A program made the position numbers and the translations under genes. Below, in pieces: positions 46,817-59,396 of a DNA stretch of 64,000 bases (positions are counted from its first letter, which is position 1; every line of letters starts with the position of its first letter). The notes beneath the pieces were generated by a model. It was not told the origin of the DNA, made no database searches, and saw nothing but the letters and a program-made list of their open reading frames with translations. The stretch comes from Glycine soja. Its lineage: Eukaryota; Streptophyta; Magnoliopsida; Fabales; Fabaceae. Location: positions 12,952,968-13,016,967 of the forward strand of contig NC_041011.1 of assembly GCF_004193775.1 (NCBI RefSeq), in the 5' to 3' direction.

Positions 46817-47845
46817 TTAATCTTCTTGAGAGATGTTCTCATCGCTCCCATAGTCCTTGGATAGAAGGTTGATCTCCTTCTTCGAACCATCGGATGAGTC
46901 ATTGTTATCCCAAGCAATAGACGCCTTCTTGGATCTTCTTTCTTTATAGCCTTTCTTCTCATTCTTCTCGGACCATGACTCATTTGAGGGGCAGTTTGCC
47001 TTTATGTGACCATGTTGATTACACTTATAGCATTTAAGTGTAGGAGAAACTTCTTGGGATCTCTTCCCATTGTTGAAGTTATGGCTTCTCTCCATTCTTC
47101 TATTTTTGATGAATTTATGAAACTTCTTCACAAAGAGTGAAAAGTCCTCTTCATCATTAGTTTCTTCTTCTTCTTCTTCTTCTTCTTCTTCTTGCATTGA
47201 GGAGGAGGCTTTGAGTGCTATGCTTCTTTTCCTTTTGTCAGTCTCTTCATGTTGGTTGAGACGTTGAAGTTCCATTTCATGTTCCTACAATTTGCCAAAA
47301 AGAGTGGCAAGAGACATAGAGGAAAGATCTTTACTTTCAGAAATGGCAGTTACCTTGGGCTGCCATTCCCTACTTAAGCATCTCAAAACTTTATTGATTA
47401 AATCTTCATTTGGAAAGGTTTTTCCTAAGGAGGCAAGGTGATTGACTACGTGTGTGAATCTTTTCTGCATGCTTTGGATGTTCTCATTAGTGTTCATCCT
47501 AAATAATTCATATTCATGTGTAAGAGTATTGACTCTAGATATTTTAAAACCAGTGGTGCCTTCATGTGTAAGTTGGATAGTATCCCACATCTCCTTTGCA
47601 TTTGAACAGTTTGACACTCTAAAATATTCATCTATTCCTAGGGCAGAGGTAATAATGTTTTTGGCTTTAAGATTATATTGGATTCTTCTTCTATCTTCTT
47701 CAGTCCATTTATCTCTAGGTTTTTCTGTTATTGTGCTAGTGCTTGCATCTACTATGATGGGTACATAAAGTCCTATTTCTATTGCTTCCCAAATGTTTAA
47801 ATCTATGGCTTCAATAAAGATTTGCATTCGGGTTTTCCAATAGTG
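46817..47845 (-). pseudogene. Copia gag (main part), broken
   Basis: From 47845 the frame continues the gag N-terminus left at 56844-56918. It shows IDLNIWEAIEIG, KAKNIITSALG, MWDTIQLTHEGT, INKVLRCLSREWQPKV and MSLATLFGKL, as in UBN2-type Copia gag. A TAG at about 47282-47284, where the family has Gln, is followed in the same frame by an Asp/Glu-rich run coded by a GAA repeat and a CCHC knuckle CYKCNQHGHIKANC. The protein would form the particle shell and bind RNA. Confidence 0.85.
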
Positions 47846-47850
47846 GTAAC

Positions 47851-48979
47851 TGATGTGTCATCATTTTCTCATATTTCTTAACCCTTTTGTCACCATTTTA
47901 ATTACTGATTAGCCTTAATTGTTAAATTAATTATGCAGTTTTATCATTTGGGCCTACTGGATTAATTGTGTTTTTAATTTAATTTCAGGAGAATTATAAG
48001 CAATTGGGCTTGAATCCGGAATTGGGCTTGGACTTGAAGAGAGCAAACAATTTTATTCTACCAAATCTTATCTTATCTAGATTTTATCTCATCTAGATAT
48101 TATTTCATCTAGATTTTATCTTATCATATCTAGATTTTATCTCATCTAGATATTATTTTATCTAGATCTTATCTTATCCTATCTAGATTTTATTTCATCT
48201 AGATTTTGTCTTATCTTATCTTATCTAGATTTTATTTTATTTTTGGGCTTGGACTTAAAACAAATTTGTAAGCTTTGGGGCTGAGAACTATATAACAACA
48301 CCAAAGTTCTAGTTTTAAGCTCTCTCTTTCGTTTTAGCTTTTTTTCGTTTTGGAGAATAATTCGAGTTTTCTTCGTTTTCTACTACAATTTCGTTTTCTA
48401 TTGATTAATGGAAGGCTAAGTCTCCAGCGTTGTTTTCTCTTGAGGATCATGCACAGCTCTCTTTGAGGTTTTATTATTACTATTGAATTCTGATTAGTTC
48501 TTCCTCTTCACCAATTACTCTGTATTTGTTGCTATTAATCCATGCATGCTTAGTGCTTGATTAATTGTCTCTGCGCTTAATTTACGTTCATGCTTAATGA
48601 TCAGTTTCATTCATGATTAATTGGTGTATGTGTTGCTTAATCACATAATGAATGCCTTATGTTAAATTTCACTTAGTAATTTAATTTATGGTTGGATTAA
48701 GTGGTTGAACTGATAAAGGATAAATTCTCGTAACCTAGGATGAGAGACTTGCTTGTGAATCAAGGGGAAACAATGTGTTTTAATTCTGATATTTTCTAAT
48801 TCAAATTTACTTGTTGTTTAATTTACAAAAACAAACAACCCCCCTCCCCAATTCGTTACTGTTTTATTACAATCTGTTATGAACGTTTGGTTGACCATTG
48901 CTCGTTGGGAGACAACCTAGGATCACTTCCTAGATACTGCATTTTTAATGTTTATTTGATTCGGGTACGACCTCGATCA
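47851..48979 (+). repeat. Athila 5' LTR (1129 bp)
   Basis: Contains a tandem array of TCTAGATTTTATCTCATCTAGA-like units shorter than 25 bp (about 48055-48240), a TATA motif (CTATATAACAACACC, about 48288) and the end GACCTCGATCA, shared with the 3' remnant. Confidence 0.85.
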
Positions 48980-48983
48980 AATT

Positions 48984-49001
48984 TGGCACCGTTGCTGGGG
49001 A
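48984..49001 (+). promoter_or_regulatory. Primer-binding site, tRNA-Asp-like
   Basis: TGGCACCGTTGCTGGGGA differs from the usual Athila site TGGCGCCGTTGCCGGGGA at two positions, both explicable as G-to-A or C-to-T transitions. It starts four bases after the LTR end. Confidence 0.8.
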
Positions 49002-49709
49002 GCAGTGGGCCAAAGGTTCATAATAGTGTTTAGTTATCTTATTTTGTGTAACATTCTGTTTTGCATTTCAGTTGCATTCTCTGTTTAGCAACTGTTTTAG
49101 CGACAGATTCAGCGACTGATTCAACCTTTTGTTTTGTTGTGAACAGTGCTGAGCAGTGATTAGCGATGGATTTTGCAATTTAATTAAGGATTTTTGTTTT
49201 GATAGTTAGAGTTGTTATTTTTGGCTGAATTTTTTGTATGGTAGTTCCTTTTGATCCATATTTTGTGTGAAAAATATCAGGAGCACTTGGTGTGGCATTA
49301 TTTGAGAGAGACAAAAATTTTTGGAACTTGTTTTTAGCAAAACTTAAAACGGTCATAAATTTTGCTCCGGGTATCAGAATAACTATTATTATACATGCAT
49401 TTTGGGGTAGAAAAAATTTCCCATATTGTGGGAACCTGCTGAAGCCGGTTGGGGACTCCCAAACTCCAAAAATCAGCCGTTTATTGAGTTTTTTTCCAAG
49501 TATTATTGTCCTATGTTTCTGAACTTTGCTTAGGTAGTTTTCATAGTTAGACTTTGAATTTTTGTTTGAAAATTTGTGTGCTATCTTTTCATGATTTTAG
49601 GGTGTTCCTCACAAAATTTCACCTCATTTTGATATCGTTTGAGTATAGCTGTAGTTTTACCCCTTGTTAGGTGCTTGCTGAGAAACACATTATTTGCTAC
49701 ATATAGTGC

Positions 49710-52700
49710 ATGACTAGGGGCAATCCAGGTGATTTACAACCCTTTGATCCTGAAATAGATAGAACCTTTCATAGATTGGTTAGGCATAGTGTGCATCCTG
49801 GTCATTCTGTGCATTTTGAGCATTTTGAGCATCCTGTTGAGGGTGATTCTGAATATTCTGATTTTGAGCATTCCACTACTAATTTTTATACTGAGAACAT
49901 GGCTCAACCTCCACCTCGTGAGAGGACTCTTAGGGAGATGGCTACACCTGATTTCACTTATGAAAGCTTGTGCATTCAATATCTTGATGAGAGTGTTCCA
50001 TATGTTCTCAAGACTAGACTAATACATTTGCTCCCCAAGTTTCATGGTCTTGCAGGTGAAGATCCTCATAAACATCTTAAGGAGTTCCATATTGTTTGTT
50101 CCACCATGAAGCCCCCTGATGTCCAAGAAGATCATATATTTCTAAAGGCTTTTTCTCATTCTCTGGAGGGAGTGGCAAAAGATTGGATGTACTACCTTGC
50201 TCCCAGGTCTATTTTCAGCTGGGATGACCTTAAGAGGGTGTTCTTGGAGAAATTCTTCCCTGTATCTAGGACCACTGCCATCAGAAAAGACATTTCAGGC
50301 ATCAAGCAACTTAGTGGAGAAAGCTTGTATGAGTATTGGGAAAGATTCAAGAAATTGTGTGAAAGCTGCCCTCACCACCAGATTTTTTAGCAACTTCTTC
50401 TTCAATATTTCTATGAGGGACTTGGAAACATGGAGAGGAGTATGATTGATGCTGCCAGTGGTGGAGCTCTTGGTGATATGACCTCTGCTGAGGCTAGGAA
50501 TTTTATTGAGAAGATGGCTTCCAACTCCCAACAATTCAGTGCAAGAAATAATGCTATTGTTTTTAGAGGAGTCCATGAGGTGGCCATGGATTCATCTTCA
50601 TCTACTGAAAATAAAAAGCTTGAAGGAAAACTTGATGCATTGGTCAACCTAGTAACCCAACTTGCCATGAATCAGAAATCTACACCTGTTGCAAGAGTCT
50701 ATGGTCTATGTTCTTCTGCAGATCACCATACAGATCTCTGTCCTTCTTTGCAGCAATCTGGAGTCAATGAGCAACCTGAAGCTTATGCTACAAACATTTA
50801 TAATAGACCTCCTCAGCAACAAAACCAACAACAACAGAATAATTATGACTTTTCAAGCAATAGATACAATCCAGGTTGGAGGAATCATCCAAATCTGAGA
50901 TGGACAAGTCCTCCACAACAACAACAGCTTGTCCCTCCTTACCAGAATGTTGCTGGTCCAAGCAAGCCATATGTTCCTCCTCCACAAAAAATACAACCAA
51001 CAACTGAGGCTCCTCCTCAACCTTCCTTAGAAGAGTTAGTGAGGCAAATGACCATCCAAAATATGCAATTTCAGCAAGAGACAAGAGCCTCCATTCAGAG
51101 TCTGACAAATCAGATGGGGCAGATGGCTACTCAGATGAATCAAGCTTAGTCCCAAAATTATGACAAATTTCCTTCACAAACTGTGCAGAATCCGAAAAAT
51201 GTGAGTGCCATCACCCTGAGGTCTGACAATCAAATTCAAGTGCCTCCACCAGTAGCAGCACCTGCACCTGAACCTGTCAAGCTTCATTCTACACCTAAAA
51301 AAGAGGATGAGATAGTTGCACAAAAGAGAAAGCTTCCTAACAAAAATTTTCATGCAGGTGGACCTTCTTCTAGTAATTCTGACTTACAGTAGCCTCCTAT
51401 CCCTCTTCCATTCCCACATAGAGCAATTCCAAACAAAAAGATGGAAGAAGTGGAAAAGGAGATCTTGGAGACCTTCAGAAAAGTAGAGGTGAACATACCT
51501 CTGCTAGATGCCATCAAGCAGATTCCAAGATATGCCAAGTTTCTAAAGGACCTGTGCACCCACAAAAGGAAGCTCAAAGGCAATGAATGGATTAGCATGG
51601 GCAGAAATGTGTCAGCATTGATAGGTAAATCTGTTCCTCACATTCCTGAGAAATGTAAGGACCCAGGTACTTTCTGTATACCTTGCATTATTGGGAACAA
51701 TAAATTTGAGAATGCCATGCTAGATCTAGGTGCATCAGTTAGTGTCATGCCTCTGTCCATTTTCAATTCTTTATCTCTTGGACCTTTGCAATCTACAGAT
51801 GTGGTGATTCATTTGGCAAATAGAAGTGTTGCTTACCTCACAGGTTTCATAGACGATGTGCTGGTTCGGGTTGGTGAACTTATTTTTCCTGTTGATTTGT
51901 ATGTTCTTAATATGGAAGAAGGATTTTCCCATGGTTCAGTTCCAATTATTTTAGGCAGGCCATTTATGAAAATAGCCCGAACCAAGATAGATGTTTATGC
52001 TGGCACATTGTCTATGGAATTTGGTGATATTGTTGTTCATTTTAACATTCTTGATGCGATGAAACATCCATCTGAGGATCATTTTGTTTTCCGTGCTGAG
52101 ATAATTGATCAGATTATTGATGATTATATGTTTGATTTTGATTTTGTTCTTTATGGTAGGAAAAATCCATTTTTATCTGATCTGCACACTTGTCATTCCT
52201 TATGCATTGAATCTGAATCTGAGTTTGAATTTGATCCTGTATCTAATTTTTATGCTGAGAATGAATCTGAATTTGAGTTTGGTTCTGATTTTTTGTGTGT
52301 TGTACCTCTTGAGGTTGATTTTTTAGAGTTAGAATGCACTAACCATGTTGCAGGAAATACATATACTTCTGACTTGCTTTATGAGGTACAGGTTGAGGAA
52401 CCTTCTTCTCCTACCATGGTTCCTCCCACTGTTCAGCCACCACCTACATCAGAGTTGAAGCCCTTACCAGCAAACCTCAAATATGCTTACTTGGAGGACA
52501 AGGAAAAATTTCCAGTGATCATCTCTGCCTCCCTTGATGCTAAGCAAGAGGAGAAGTTGTTTCTAGTTCTCAAGAAGCACAAGAAAGCCATTGGATGGAC
52601 TTTAGCAGACATTCCTGATATTAACCCATCTACCTGCATGCATAGCATACTTTTAGAGGATGAAGCAAAGCCAGTGAGGTAGCCACAGCGGAGACTCAAC

Positions 52701-55377
52701 CCCATCATTCTAGATGTGGTGAAAAAGGAAGTGACCAAGCTCTTGCAAGATGGAATCATCTACCCCATTCCTGACAACCAGTGGGTGAGTCCAGTCCAAG
52801 TGGTTCCTAAGGAGACAGGCCTCACAGTAATCAAGAATGAAAAGGATGAGCTTATCCCCACAAGAGTGTAGAACAGCTGGCGAGTCTGCATTGATTATAG
52901 GAGCTTGAACTAGGTAACCAGAAAAGATCATTTTCCCCTGCCTTTCATTGATCAAATGCTTGAGTGCTTGGCAGGTAAGTCTCATTACTGTTTTCTTGAT
53001 GGTTTTTCTGGTTATTTACAAATTCATATTGCTCATGAGGATCAAGAAAAGACCATATTCACCTGTTCCTTTGGCACTTTTGCCTATAGAAGGATGCCTT
53101 TTGGCCTATGCAACGCCCTTGGTACCTTCTAGCGATGTATGCTTAGCATTTTCAGTGATTTTTTAGAGAGTTGCATAGAGGTGTTTATGGATGATTTTAC
53201 TGTTTATGGATCCTCTTTTGATGCATGTTTGGATAGTCTGGATAGAGTTCTTAATAGATGCATTGAAACTAACCTTGTGCTGAATTTTGAAAAATGTCAC
53301 TTCATGGTAGAACAAGGTATAGTTTTAGGGCATATCATTCCCAGTAGGGGCATAGAGGTAGACCCTGCAAAAATAGATGTTATTTCACAATTGCCTTACC
53401 CCTCTTGTGTGTGAGAGGTTCGTTCTTTTCTTAGTCATGCAGGGTTTTATAGGCGCTTTATCAAGGATTTTAGCAAAGTGTTCCTTCCACTATCCAATCT
53501 GCTGCAAAATGAGGTGGAGTTTGATTTTGATGACCGGTGCAAAGAGGCTTTTGATTGCCTTAAGCATGCGGTGACTACCACCCCTATCATTCAGGCACCT
53601 GATTGGACAACCCCATTTAAGCTAATGTGTGATGCATCAAATTACGCATTGGGGGCTGTCCTTGCTCAAAAGATTGATAAGCTGCCTCGGGTGATCTACT
53701 ACGCCTCCAGAACTTTGGATGCTGCTCAAGCAAATTACACTACCATAGAGAATGAGCTATTAGCGATAGTTTTTGCTCTTGAAAAATTTCGTTCATATTT
53801 GCTTGGTACTCGTGTTATTGTTTATACTGACCATGCAACTCTAAAGTACCTATTGAAGAAGGCTGAATCAAAGCCTAGATTGATTAGGTGGATGCTTTGG
53901 CTCCAAGAGTTTGATTTAGAGATCCGTGATCGGAGTGGTGCACAAAACCTCATGGCTAACCATCTGAGTAGGATTGAGCGTGCGTTTGAGGACTCACCCA
54001 TTCGGGATGATTTTTGGAATGACCATTTGTACATTCTGTATAGTATTTCTGATTCCTTCCCCGCTCCTTGGTTTGCTAATATTGTGAATTATTTGGTTGC
54101 TTTTGTTTTTCCTCCTTTAGCATCTAAAGCTCAAAATGATAAAACTAAGAGCGATGCTAAGCATTATATTTGGGATGACCCCTATTTGTGGAAGTTGTGC
54201 AGTGACCAGGTTATTAGGAGATGCATTCCAGACCATGAGATTGACTCGGTCCTGCAATTCTGTCATTCTTCCGCATCAGGTGGCCATCTTGGCATACAGA
54301 GAACAGCACGCAAGGTGCTTGACTGTGGTTTCTATTAGCCCACCATCTTCAAGGATGCGTGGAGAATCTGTAGCACTTGTGAGCCCTGTCAGAGAGCAGG
54401 CGGCTCACCTTCATGGAGACAGCAAATGCCTCAACAACCCATGTTATTATATGAGGTGTTTGATGTCTGGGGTATAGATTTTATGGGGGCCTTTCCCTGT
54501 CTCTTTAAATTTTCTTTATATTCTCCTTGCTGTTGATTATGTTTCAAAATGGGTGGAAGCCAAACCCACCAGAACTAACGATGCTAAGGTTGTTGTGGAT
54601 TTTGTTAGATCTAATCTGTTTTACAGGTTTGGAGTTCCTAGAGCCATCGTTAGTGATCAAGGCACCCATTTTTGTAACAGATCCATGCATGCCTTGCTCA
54701 AAAAGTATGGGGTCGTGCATAGAATTTCCACACCATACCACCCCTAAACTAATGGGCAGGCTGAGATTTCAAACAGGGAGATAAAAAGGATCTTGGAGAA
54801 GATTATGCAGCAGAACATAAAGGATTGGAGCACCAGGTTAGCTGATGCTCTTTGGGCGCATAGGACTGCTTACAAAGCACTCATAGGAATGTCTCCTTAT
54901 CGGATTGTCTTTGGCAAGGCATGTCATCTTCCTGTAGAGATAGAGCATAAAGCCTACTGGGCTGTAAAGACCTGCAACTTCTCTATTGATCAAGCTGGCG
55001 AGGAAAGGAAGTTGCAACTAAGTGAGCTAGATGAAATCCGTTTAGAAGCCTATGAGAATTCCAAATTCTACAAAGAGAAGACCAAGAAATTCCATGATAG
55101 CTTGATAGCTAAGAAAGACTTCGTTGTTGGACAGAAAGTTTTATTGTACAACTCTAGGCTCGGACTCATGAGTGGTAAGTTGAGGTCAAAGTGGATTGGT
55201 CCTTTTGTGGTGACTAATGTTTTTCCTTATGGCACAGTTGAGATCAAAAGTGAATCCATAGATAAGGACTTCAAGGTCAATAGGTGCCGACTGAAACCAT
55301 TCCTCACAAATCCCTCCTTAGTGGATGTAGTGGTGGAGGAGACCTCCTTACTTCACCCTACTTCTCTTCCGCCATGA
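49710..55377 (+). pseudogene. Athila gag-pol polyprotein, closed by stops
   Basis: One continuous frame runs from ATG 49710 to 54338 and is broken only by stops; a shift at about 54500 precedes the last part (to 55377). In order are: gag (HLKEFHIVCSTMKPPDVQED, LEGVAKDWMYYL, Gln/Pro-rich tail); protease (MLDLGASVSVMPLSIF near 51720); reverse transcriptase with catalytic FMDDF (about 53184-53198); RNase H ([27 protein letters not shown]); integrase with CSTCEPCQ zinc residues, WGIDFMGAFP, SDQGTHF; and the C-terminal domain ending NRCRLKPF. Stops are TAG 50388, 51147, 51390, 52680, 52869, 52911, 53130, TGA 53412, TAG 54336 and TAA 54745. Most replace conserved Gln. No env-position ORF follows. 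The copy cannot move by itself. Confidence 0.9.
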
Positions 55378-56813
55378 CTTAGGGAGTTTTCTTTTTCTGT
55401 CTCCTTCTTTACTTTTATTGCACTTGTCCAAATTTATTGATTGCTTTGATTGTTCTTGATCTTATGATTGTGCTACATTGAGGACAATGTGTTGTTTAAG
55501 TGTGAGGGGGGGGGGGGGAGGGAGAAGATTGTTCTTTAATTTTGTTTGGTATTCTAGTTTAATTTTATTAGGTTTTCTAGTTTAATTTTTTTTAGGCTTT
55601 CTAGGTTTATTTTGGTTATTTTGGTTTTATGTTTTGTGTACAACATTGCATGTTTCTATTTGAATTATAGGTTATGTATAGGTAATGGGTAATTGTTTTT
55701 GAAATAGGAGTTTCTTGGCATTTTGTGAATTGAATCCTTGTTTTTCTCTACATGTCAAGTTAGTTTTGAAAGTTCGAATTGAAAGTGATAGATTTACCCT
55801 TGGTGAGAATTTGAGCCATCATCATCTATTTTATTCGGTGTGTTTTGCCCCATTGATTGCTTGCACAATAGCCTTGGCTTTACTCTTGTTGATACTTCTT
55901 GCTTCACATGCATGTTGGGAGACGATTTAGGCATTTTGTTCTTATAAGCCTCTAGCCAAATGAGCCTACCTTGAATTAATTCCTTTGATAGCCCATTTGA
56001 GTCGATGTTCCCCTTTCTTTGTTTTGAAGCTCATTACAAGCCTTAAGTGAAAAACCATGATTTCACCCTACCCTTAAGGAATTTTGGAGCTTTGGGATTT
56101 TTTTGGGAATAAGTGTGAAGGGGGGGGGGGGGTATGTTTCATTGGATGATATGTTTTTGTTGGCCATGCTTGATGTATATACATATATTGCCTAATTGTT
56201 GCTTTATTTTTCAAATGCTTTCAATTGCTACTGTTCACGTTAAAAAAAATTCAAAAATAAAATTAAAAAAAAAAGATAGAAAAAGAATGAGGTTGAATAA
56301 ATGAGGTCTTGGTTTGAAGACTTGAATTGGTTTGAGGACTTAGTTGATTTTGTTTGGGTTACTTTTTAAAGCTTAATTTGTAATTTTGGTTTTGGGGTTT
56401 ATTACTTTTTCTTACTTCCCACTTATTCCCCATTGCTCCTCTATTCCTTTGGGTTTTAGCTATCATCCCATACTTTCATCTACCTTGTCCTTGGCCCCAT
56501 TACAACCTTAAAAGACCTTTTGATCCTCATGTGCATGTGCTTGTGATATGGTTGTCAATTTTAGAGTCTTGCCAAGTCTATGTGGTGTTTGTTTTCATGG
56601 GTGCTCTGAGAGTAAACAGTAGCCTAGACACTTGAGAGATAAAGTGCATATCTTGTGAGGCTTTATCACTTTTCATTCTTGAGCTGATTTACTATCTTGC
56701 CATGTTTGAGATGCTTGGATGATTTTCATGACGACCTTGACTTTTTAACTCTTTAACTCTGAGAGTAAACAATAGCCTAGACACTTGAGAGATAGAGTGC
56801 ATATCTTGTAAGG
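55378..56813 (+). other. Athila 3' non-coding region
   Basis: Contains TTGAGGACAATGTG and two G runs of 13 (55506-55518 and 56120-56132), the first resembling a polypurine tract. A segment of about 60 bp starting CTCTGAGAGTAAACA is present twice (about 56607 and 56755). No ORF of interest. Confidence 0.65.
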
Positions 56814-56843
56814 CTTTATTTGATTCAGGTATGACCTCGATCA
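56814..56843 (+). repeat. Athila 3' LTR remnant (about 30 bp)
   Basis: TTTATTTGATTCAGGTATGACCTCGATCA is split here only by two changes from the last 29 bases of the 5' LTR. The first 1.1 kb of the 3' LTR is missing. Confidence 0.8.
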
Positions 56844-56918
56844 GTAACCCTCACCATTAAAGATAGGTGGCCTATGGATGGAGTTTCCTTCAGGAAACAA
56901 AGAATTTGAGGAGGCCAT
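56844..56918 (-). pseudogene. Copia gag N-terminus (25 codons)
   Basis: ATG at 56918 begins MASSNSLFPEGNSIHRPP and the fragment ends at the GTAAC target duplication. The frame continues, in phase, at 47845 on the far side of the Athila element. Confidence 0.85.
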
Positions 56919-56951
56919 GAATCTTGAAGTTGTGAAACTTTTCTGAAGATA

Positions 56952-56966
56952 CCTGCTCTGATACCA
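56952..56966 (-). promoter_or_regulatory. Copia primer-binding site, initiator Met tRNA
   Basis: On the minus strand TGGTATCAGAGCAGG starts two bases after the LTR end. It is the standard initiator-Met primer site with no mismatch in its first 12 bases. Confidence 0.9.
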
Positions 56967-56968
56967 CT

Positions 56969-58667
56969 TGTTGGATCAAGTGGCCTCAGAATAATTAAGA
57001 GGGGGGGGGGGGTTGAATTAATTATTAATGTGTCTTGACTAATTAAAAAATTTATCCTTCTTAATGTTACTAGATTTAACTAGGCTTTTACTACTAAGTT
57101 AAGAAAGTAAAGAAAAGAAACAATAACTTAACCAAAAGTAAAAACGGCAATTAAAAGTACACAACGTAAATTAAAGAGTGTAGGAAAAAAGAAGACAAAC
57201 ACAAGATTTATATTGGTTCGGACACAACCCGTGCCTACATCCAGTTCCCAAGCAACCAACGGTTCTTGAGATTTCTTTCAACCTTGTAAAATCCTTTACA
57301 AGCCAAAGATCCACAAGGGATGTACCCTCCCTTGTTCTCTTTGAACAACCAAGTGGATGTACTCTCCACTTGAACTGATCCACAAGAGATGTACCCTCTA
57401 CTTGTGCCACAAAGGATGTACCCTCCAATGTGTTAGAACAAAGAATTCTTAGGCGGTTAGTCCCTTGAATTCTCTGTGAGGGGGATACAAAAAATATCTC
57501 AGGCGGTTAGTCCTTTGAAATCTTTTGTATAAAGGGAAAGGGAAAAAGATATCTCAGGCGGTTAGTCCTTTGAAATCTTTTGTCAAGAGGGAGAAGGGAA
57601 GAAACAAAAGAATTCTCAGACAGTTAGTCCTTTGAATCTTTTGACAAGAGAAAGAATTGAATGAAGAAGAAGAGTAGCACAAGTTTTTGAACAATGAACT
57701 TTTCTTGGAAGAGAAAGTATTGAATAAAAAATCTATGAAAGAAATCTGTTGATAAAAAGAAATCAATCTTTTAGAATGACAGGAATCAGTCTTAGTTCTG
57801 TATTTGAAATTCGTGCCATGGTCACATATTTATAATCATTTGATGACTCAAGTTAAAGTTTGTGACTCTTGGCAATTTCTTTAAAACTAGTCACCTTTTA
57901 AAAATTGTGATTCTTTTGAAAACTAGTCACTTTAAAAGTTGTGACTCTTTCGAAAACTAGTCACTTAAAGGTTGTGACTTTTGAAAAATTCTTCAGAAAC
58001 AAGTCACTTTAAGAATTGTGACTTTTGGTAATTTATTTTTCGAAATCAGTCACTGATAATTGATTACCATTATAGTGTAATTGATTACACATCAAAAGAT
58101 GTGACTCTTCATGTTTAAATTTGAAAATCAAAACGTTTAGAAACACTGGTAATCGATTACAAGTATTGTGTAATCGATTACACAAGTTTAAAAATGATTT
58201 GAAAATGTTTTATCACTAGTTGTGACTCTTGAAATTTGAAATATAACATTTTAAAACATTGGTAATCGATTACATGCTCATGGTAATCGATTACAACTTT
58301 GTAAATCAGTTTTGAAAACAATGTTGGCTACTGGTAATCGATTACTACATTTTGGTAATCGGTTACCAGAGAGTAAAACTCTTTGGTAAAAGATTTTGTG
58401 AAAAATTCTTGTGCTACTCAATGTTTTGAAAAACTTTTTAAGTACTTATCTTGATTGAGTCTTCTCTTGATTCTTGAATCTTGATCTTGATTGTTCTTGA
58501 ATCTTGATTCTTGAAACTTGATTGAATCTTGAAACTTGATTATTCTTGAACCTTGATTCTTTGAAACTTGATTCTTGAAGCTTTTTTGACTCTTGATTCT
58601 TTGGCACTTGCTTAACTCTTGATTCTTTGGCATCATCAAAATAATCTTGGAAGTCATTACTTCCACA
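56969..58667 (-). repeat. Copia 5' LTR (1699 bp)
   Basis: Complete LTR, TGTTGGATC to TTCCACA on the plus strand. It has a 12-base G run (57001-57012), five TCAGGCGGTTAGTCC-type repeats, a GTGAC/GTCAC tandem block (about 57850-58030), paired GTAATCGATTAC palindromes (about 58050-58370) and a TTGATTCTTGAATC minisatellite (about 58450-58620). Confidence 0.88.
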
Positions 58668-58672
58668 GAACT

Positions 58673-59365
58673 TATGTTTATTAACTATGTAGGATTCACT
58701 TGGGTCAAAGAAATCGATTGAGAATGATCCCATTTTGGAATTTCTTATGGTGAGCGCACAAATATACAAGAATGATTTTGAGGTGTCATGGGATCCTTCC
58801 ATCTTTGGGGTGAACAATGATGGTGTCCGCATAAATTCCACTGATCTGGCAAAAATAGGATACGACAATAAATGCCTTAACATTTTTGTTATCCAACTTT
58901 GCATCATGTAAGTTGCGATTAATTCTTAGGTCCAATAACTAATTGATTTTAATTCATTAACAATTGATTTCAATAAAAATAGGTGTCTGAATAAGAAAAG
59001 AATGAGATTGGGTGATGGCTCTGTGTATGGATTTCTTGAGTCTCAATGCATTCAAGATAATGGGAATACACAACAACAATGCCAAGAGTACATTAATTAA
59101 AACATGGATGCAAGAATCACAAAAAGAAGTCTAATCGGGAACTTACTTGAATTAGTAAGGAAAACTTAATAAATTCAATTATAATATGTATGAATTGTAA
59201 CTAACTACTCTCCAAAGCATACAACATTGACAACTTGTGATGATTTGTGCTAGGGACAATGTTGTTGTATGGTTTTGTTCCTTGCACAAGAATGTTGACC
59301 CTATATTCAAAAACATAGTTAACCAGTAAGTTTTTATTTGAAACATATTTACTATATCCTTCGTA

Positions 59366-59396
<31 letters not shown>

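Larger units (their letters stand above)
47851..56843 (+). mobile_element. Athila-type element inserted in Copia gag, TSD GTAAC
   Basis: GTAAC occurs at 47846-47850 and 56844-56848. The 5' LTR (47851-48979) begins TGATGTG and ends GATCA and is followed by a tRNA-Asp-type primer site. A gag-pol gene in one frame covers 49710-54338 and continues, frameshifted, to 55377. The right end is only the last 30 or so bases of an LTR. Insertion lies after codon 25 of the Copia gag, so this is the youngest layer of the nest. Confidence 0.9.
44122..58667 (-). mobile_element. Copia-type LTR retrotransposon, defective, TSD GAACT
   Basis: LTRs at 44122-45498 and 56969-58667 are flanked by GAACT on both outer sides (44117-44121 and 58668-58672). 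On the minus strand are a primer-binding site, a gag split by the Athila insertion, and then directly the last part of Copia RNase H; protease, integrase and reverse transcriptase are missing. A purine tract adjoins the 3' LTR. The two LTRs are very similar where both are present, suggesting a fairly recent insertion (inference). Confidence 0.88.
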
